Assembly (NCBI RefSeq): GCF_023657595.1
Contig: NZ_CP098323.1
Location: 2,876,001 to 2,940,000 of the forward strand
Origin: Cytobacillus firmus
GTDB lineage: Bacteria; Bacillota; Bacilli; Bacillales; Cytobacillaceae
Reading direction: 5' to 3'
Length of the DNA stretch: 64,000 nt
Shown here: piece after piece, positions 62,621 through 64,000 of the stretch
Layout of the letters: each line of letters opens with the position of its first letter
Position numbering within the stretch: position 1 is the stretch's first letter
Translations under genes and position numbers: made by a program
Notes under the pieces: model-generated
The model's database searches: none
What the model saw: only the letters and a program-made list of their open reading frames with translations
Told to the model about the DNA's origin: nothing

Positions 62621-64000
62621 CTATTCCTCCTTCCTATTCCTAATCTCCTTTTCAACCTTTCGCAGCGCCTTTTTCGACCCTCTCTCCATGTCATGCTGCA
62701 GTTTCCGTTCATGGTAACTGGTAAATAAGGTATTCCTGTCATACCCTTCCGGATATAGCTCGCTTGCTTTAATGTTCAATTCAATCCGCTTGCTATTCAC
62801 TTCCACTATTTCATTTTTATAGAACAGCTTAATGTTATTAAATTTATCTAATGGCTCATAAACAATAGCGTAGTCATCCTGGCTGATCCATTTTACCCTG
62901 TCACCGATTTCATAAGGATGTTCGTCTATGTTCTGCTTCACTTCAATCACTGGCTTCCTTATTTTGTTCTCTCTTACTGCTTCCAGATTATAATCCTTGT
63001 TTTCAATATACTTTTGCGCGCGCTTCAGGACATGTTCGCGGATATTCATCTTTCTGGAAATCCAAAGGGCATTGCTCTCTCCTGATTCACCTATTAACAG
63101 CTTATACATCGGCTTCAATTCCGCGCTATCGAATAACATTGCTGCATTCATAAAATCATCATGCATTTCAGAATAACGTTTAATCTCACCATAGTGAGTA
63201 GTGGCAATCGTGATGCATCCCATATGATAAAACTCTTCCAGAATGGCAATGGCCAATGCAGCCCCTTCATTCGGCTCTGTTCCGCTGCCAATCTCATCGA
63301 ATAAAAGCAGCGTATTATTAGTGGAAGCACTAAGGATTTCGGAAATATTTTTCATATGGGAAGAAAACGTGCTTAGCGCGTTCTCTATGCTCTGATTATC
63401 GCCAATATCAACAAAGACATGGTCAAAGATGGCTATTTCACTCCCCGGCTTCGCCTTAATATGAAATCCGGACATGACAGCCAGAGTTAGAATTCCGATT
63501 GTCTTTAGGACGACGGTTTTCCCGCCTGCATTTGGGCCTGTTATGACTAAGCTTCTATAGTCCTTCCCGATTTCAAAATCCAGCGGGACAACGTTTCCTT
63601 CTAATAAAGGATGTTTACTGTTTACTAATTTGATATACCCATGATTATTAATCGCCGGTTCAATGCCGTCAGTACTTTTGCTGTACTTCGCTTTTGCGAA
63701 AATCATATCATACTGACTGATGCACTCAATATTGATGCGGATCTCATGAATGGCTTCGAGAATCGCGCCTGAAAGTGTGGCCAGTATTTGATATTCCTCT
63801 ACTGACTCCTCCGATTTCAGCATGGCCAATTCCACATTGAGCTTTGAAACGGCATCAGGCTCCATAAAAACAGTCGACCCTTTTGAAGATGTTTCAACTA
63901 CTGTTCCTGCTACCTGATTTTTAAAGGATGCTTTAATCGGAATCGTAAAAAGGTCATCCTTCTTACTTATATAAAATTCTTGAATGTATTCCTTATTAGC
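62621..64000 (-). CDS. MutS2-like ATPase without Smr domain, 5' end outside window
   Basis: About 459 codons are visible, open to the right edge, so the N-terminus is missing. The MutS domain V ATPase is complete: Walker A GPNAGGKTVVLKT, Walker B LLLFDEIGSGTEPNEG, and TIATTHYGEIKRYSE. Upstream, FTIPIKASFKNQVAGTVVETSSKGSTVFMEP matches the MutS2 core. The protein ends in a basic helix (KALRKVEKEIRNRKEE) about where the linker to the Smr nuclease would be in MutS2, and no Smr domain is present. It is a MutS2 paralogue of unknown role, perhaps in ribosome or recombination control. Confidence 0.85.
   Translation of the reverse strand, partial: ANKEYIQEFYISKKDDLFTIPIKASFKNQVAGTVVETSSKGSTVFMEPDAVSKLNVELAMLKSEESVEEYQILATLSGAILEAIHEIRINIECISQYDMIFAKAKYSKSTDGIEPAINNHGYIKLVNSKHPLLEGNVVPLDFEIGKDYRSLVITGPNAGGKTVVLKTIGILTLAVMSGFHIKAKPGSEIAIFDHVFVDIGDNQSIENALSTFSSHMKNISEILSASTNNTLLLFDEIGSGTEPNEGAALAIAILEEFYHMGCITIATTHYGEIKRYSEMHDDFMNAAMLFDSAELKPMYKLLIGESGESNALWISRKMNIREHVLKRAQKYIENKDYNLEAVRENKIRKPVIEVKQNIDEHPYEIGDRVKWISQDDYAIVYEPLDKFNNIKLFYKNEIVEVNSKRIELNIKASELYPEGYDRNTLFTSYHERKLQHDMERGSKKALRKVEKEIRNRKEE

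Noticed and set aside
62026..62717. Open frames of 120-149 codons in the repeat array
   Set aside because: The 52-bp period keeps all frames open by chance; the proteins are repeats of the same DNA in three frames and have no ribosome binding site.

Overview
The window looks like a chromosome segment of a spore-forming member of the Bacillaceae (Bacillus, Cytobacillus or Mesobacillus type). The evidence is AT-rich DNA, strong GGAGG-type ribosome binding sites with many TTG and GTG starts, Firmicute BirA operators, a squalene-hopene/sporulenol-type cyclase beside a YppC-like DUF2515 gene, a DUF3231 protein, and a heterocycloanthracin-type bacteriocin cluster. No rRNA, tRNA, CRISPR array or intact insertion sequence was seen.

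Positions 1-18.9 kb (all minus strand, visibly more AT-rich than the rest) form a phage-defence island. In transcription order it holds a Nudix hydrolase, a PLD-nuclease/DEAD-helicase/DUF3427 protein, then a phosphorothioate (PT) restriction block (SspF/DptF-like ATPase, SspG/DptG-like, SspH/DptH-like FtsK-HerA translocase with a candidate PD-(D/E)XK site). The PT-modification block follows (SspB-like DUF4007 nickase, SspC-like ATPase, SspD-like ATP pyrophosphatase). Last is an unrecognised coiled-coil gene that runs off the left edge. This is the SspBCD-SspFGH arrangement. No cysteine desulfurase (SspA/DndA) and no SspE are in the window.

Positions 19-23.5 kb are a patchy accessory zone: a small NUMOD1-like protein, an EcsC-family protein, REP-like GGGACGGTTC repeats, a truncated GH30 glycosidase with a perfect inverted repeat at its broken end, a YqxD-family protein and a small membrane protein.

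Positions 23.6-32.3 kb hold a short UvrC homologue, a biotin locus (bioD-bioA divergent from bioY, each promoter with its own BirA box; bioD appears to start at ATT), a TPR protein, a DinB-family protein, a PEP mutase/isocitrate lyase family enzyme, a half-length DUF3231 gene, and an Rrf2 remnant.

Positions 32.5-40.8 kb are one nine-gene minus-strand operon: TetR regulator, acyl-CoA synthetase, MaoC hydratase, FabH-like synthase, then a complete Liv-type ABC importer. It probably imports and activates a carboxylic acid rather than plain branched-chain amino acids.

Positions 40.8-54 kb contain a virginiamycin B lyase gene behind a convincing terminator/antiterminator leader with a 6-codon upstream ORF, two lipase-3 paralogues (one lacking the nucleophilic serine), a dicarboxylate/glutamate symporter, a lipoprotein, GIY-YIG and DUF2087 genes, tiny genes, a cupin, the terpene cyclase and a frameshifted Imm26-DUF4240 gene.

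Positions 54.2-60.1 kb are a thiazole/oxazole-modified microcin cluster (SagB dehydrogenase, YcaO cyclodehydratase, ThiF-like maturation protein, Cys-rich precursor). Positions 60.4-64 kb hold an NhaC-type antiporter, a 52-bp tandem repeat array and a MutS2-like ATPase cut by the right edge.
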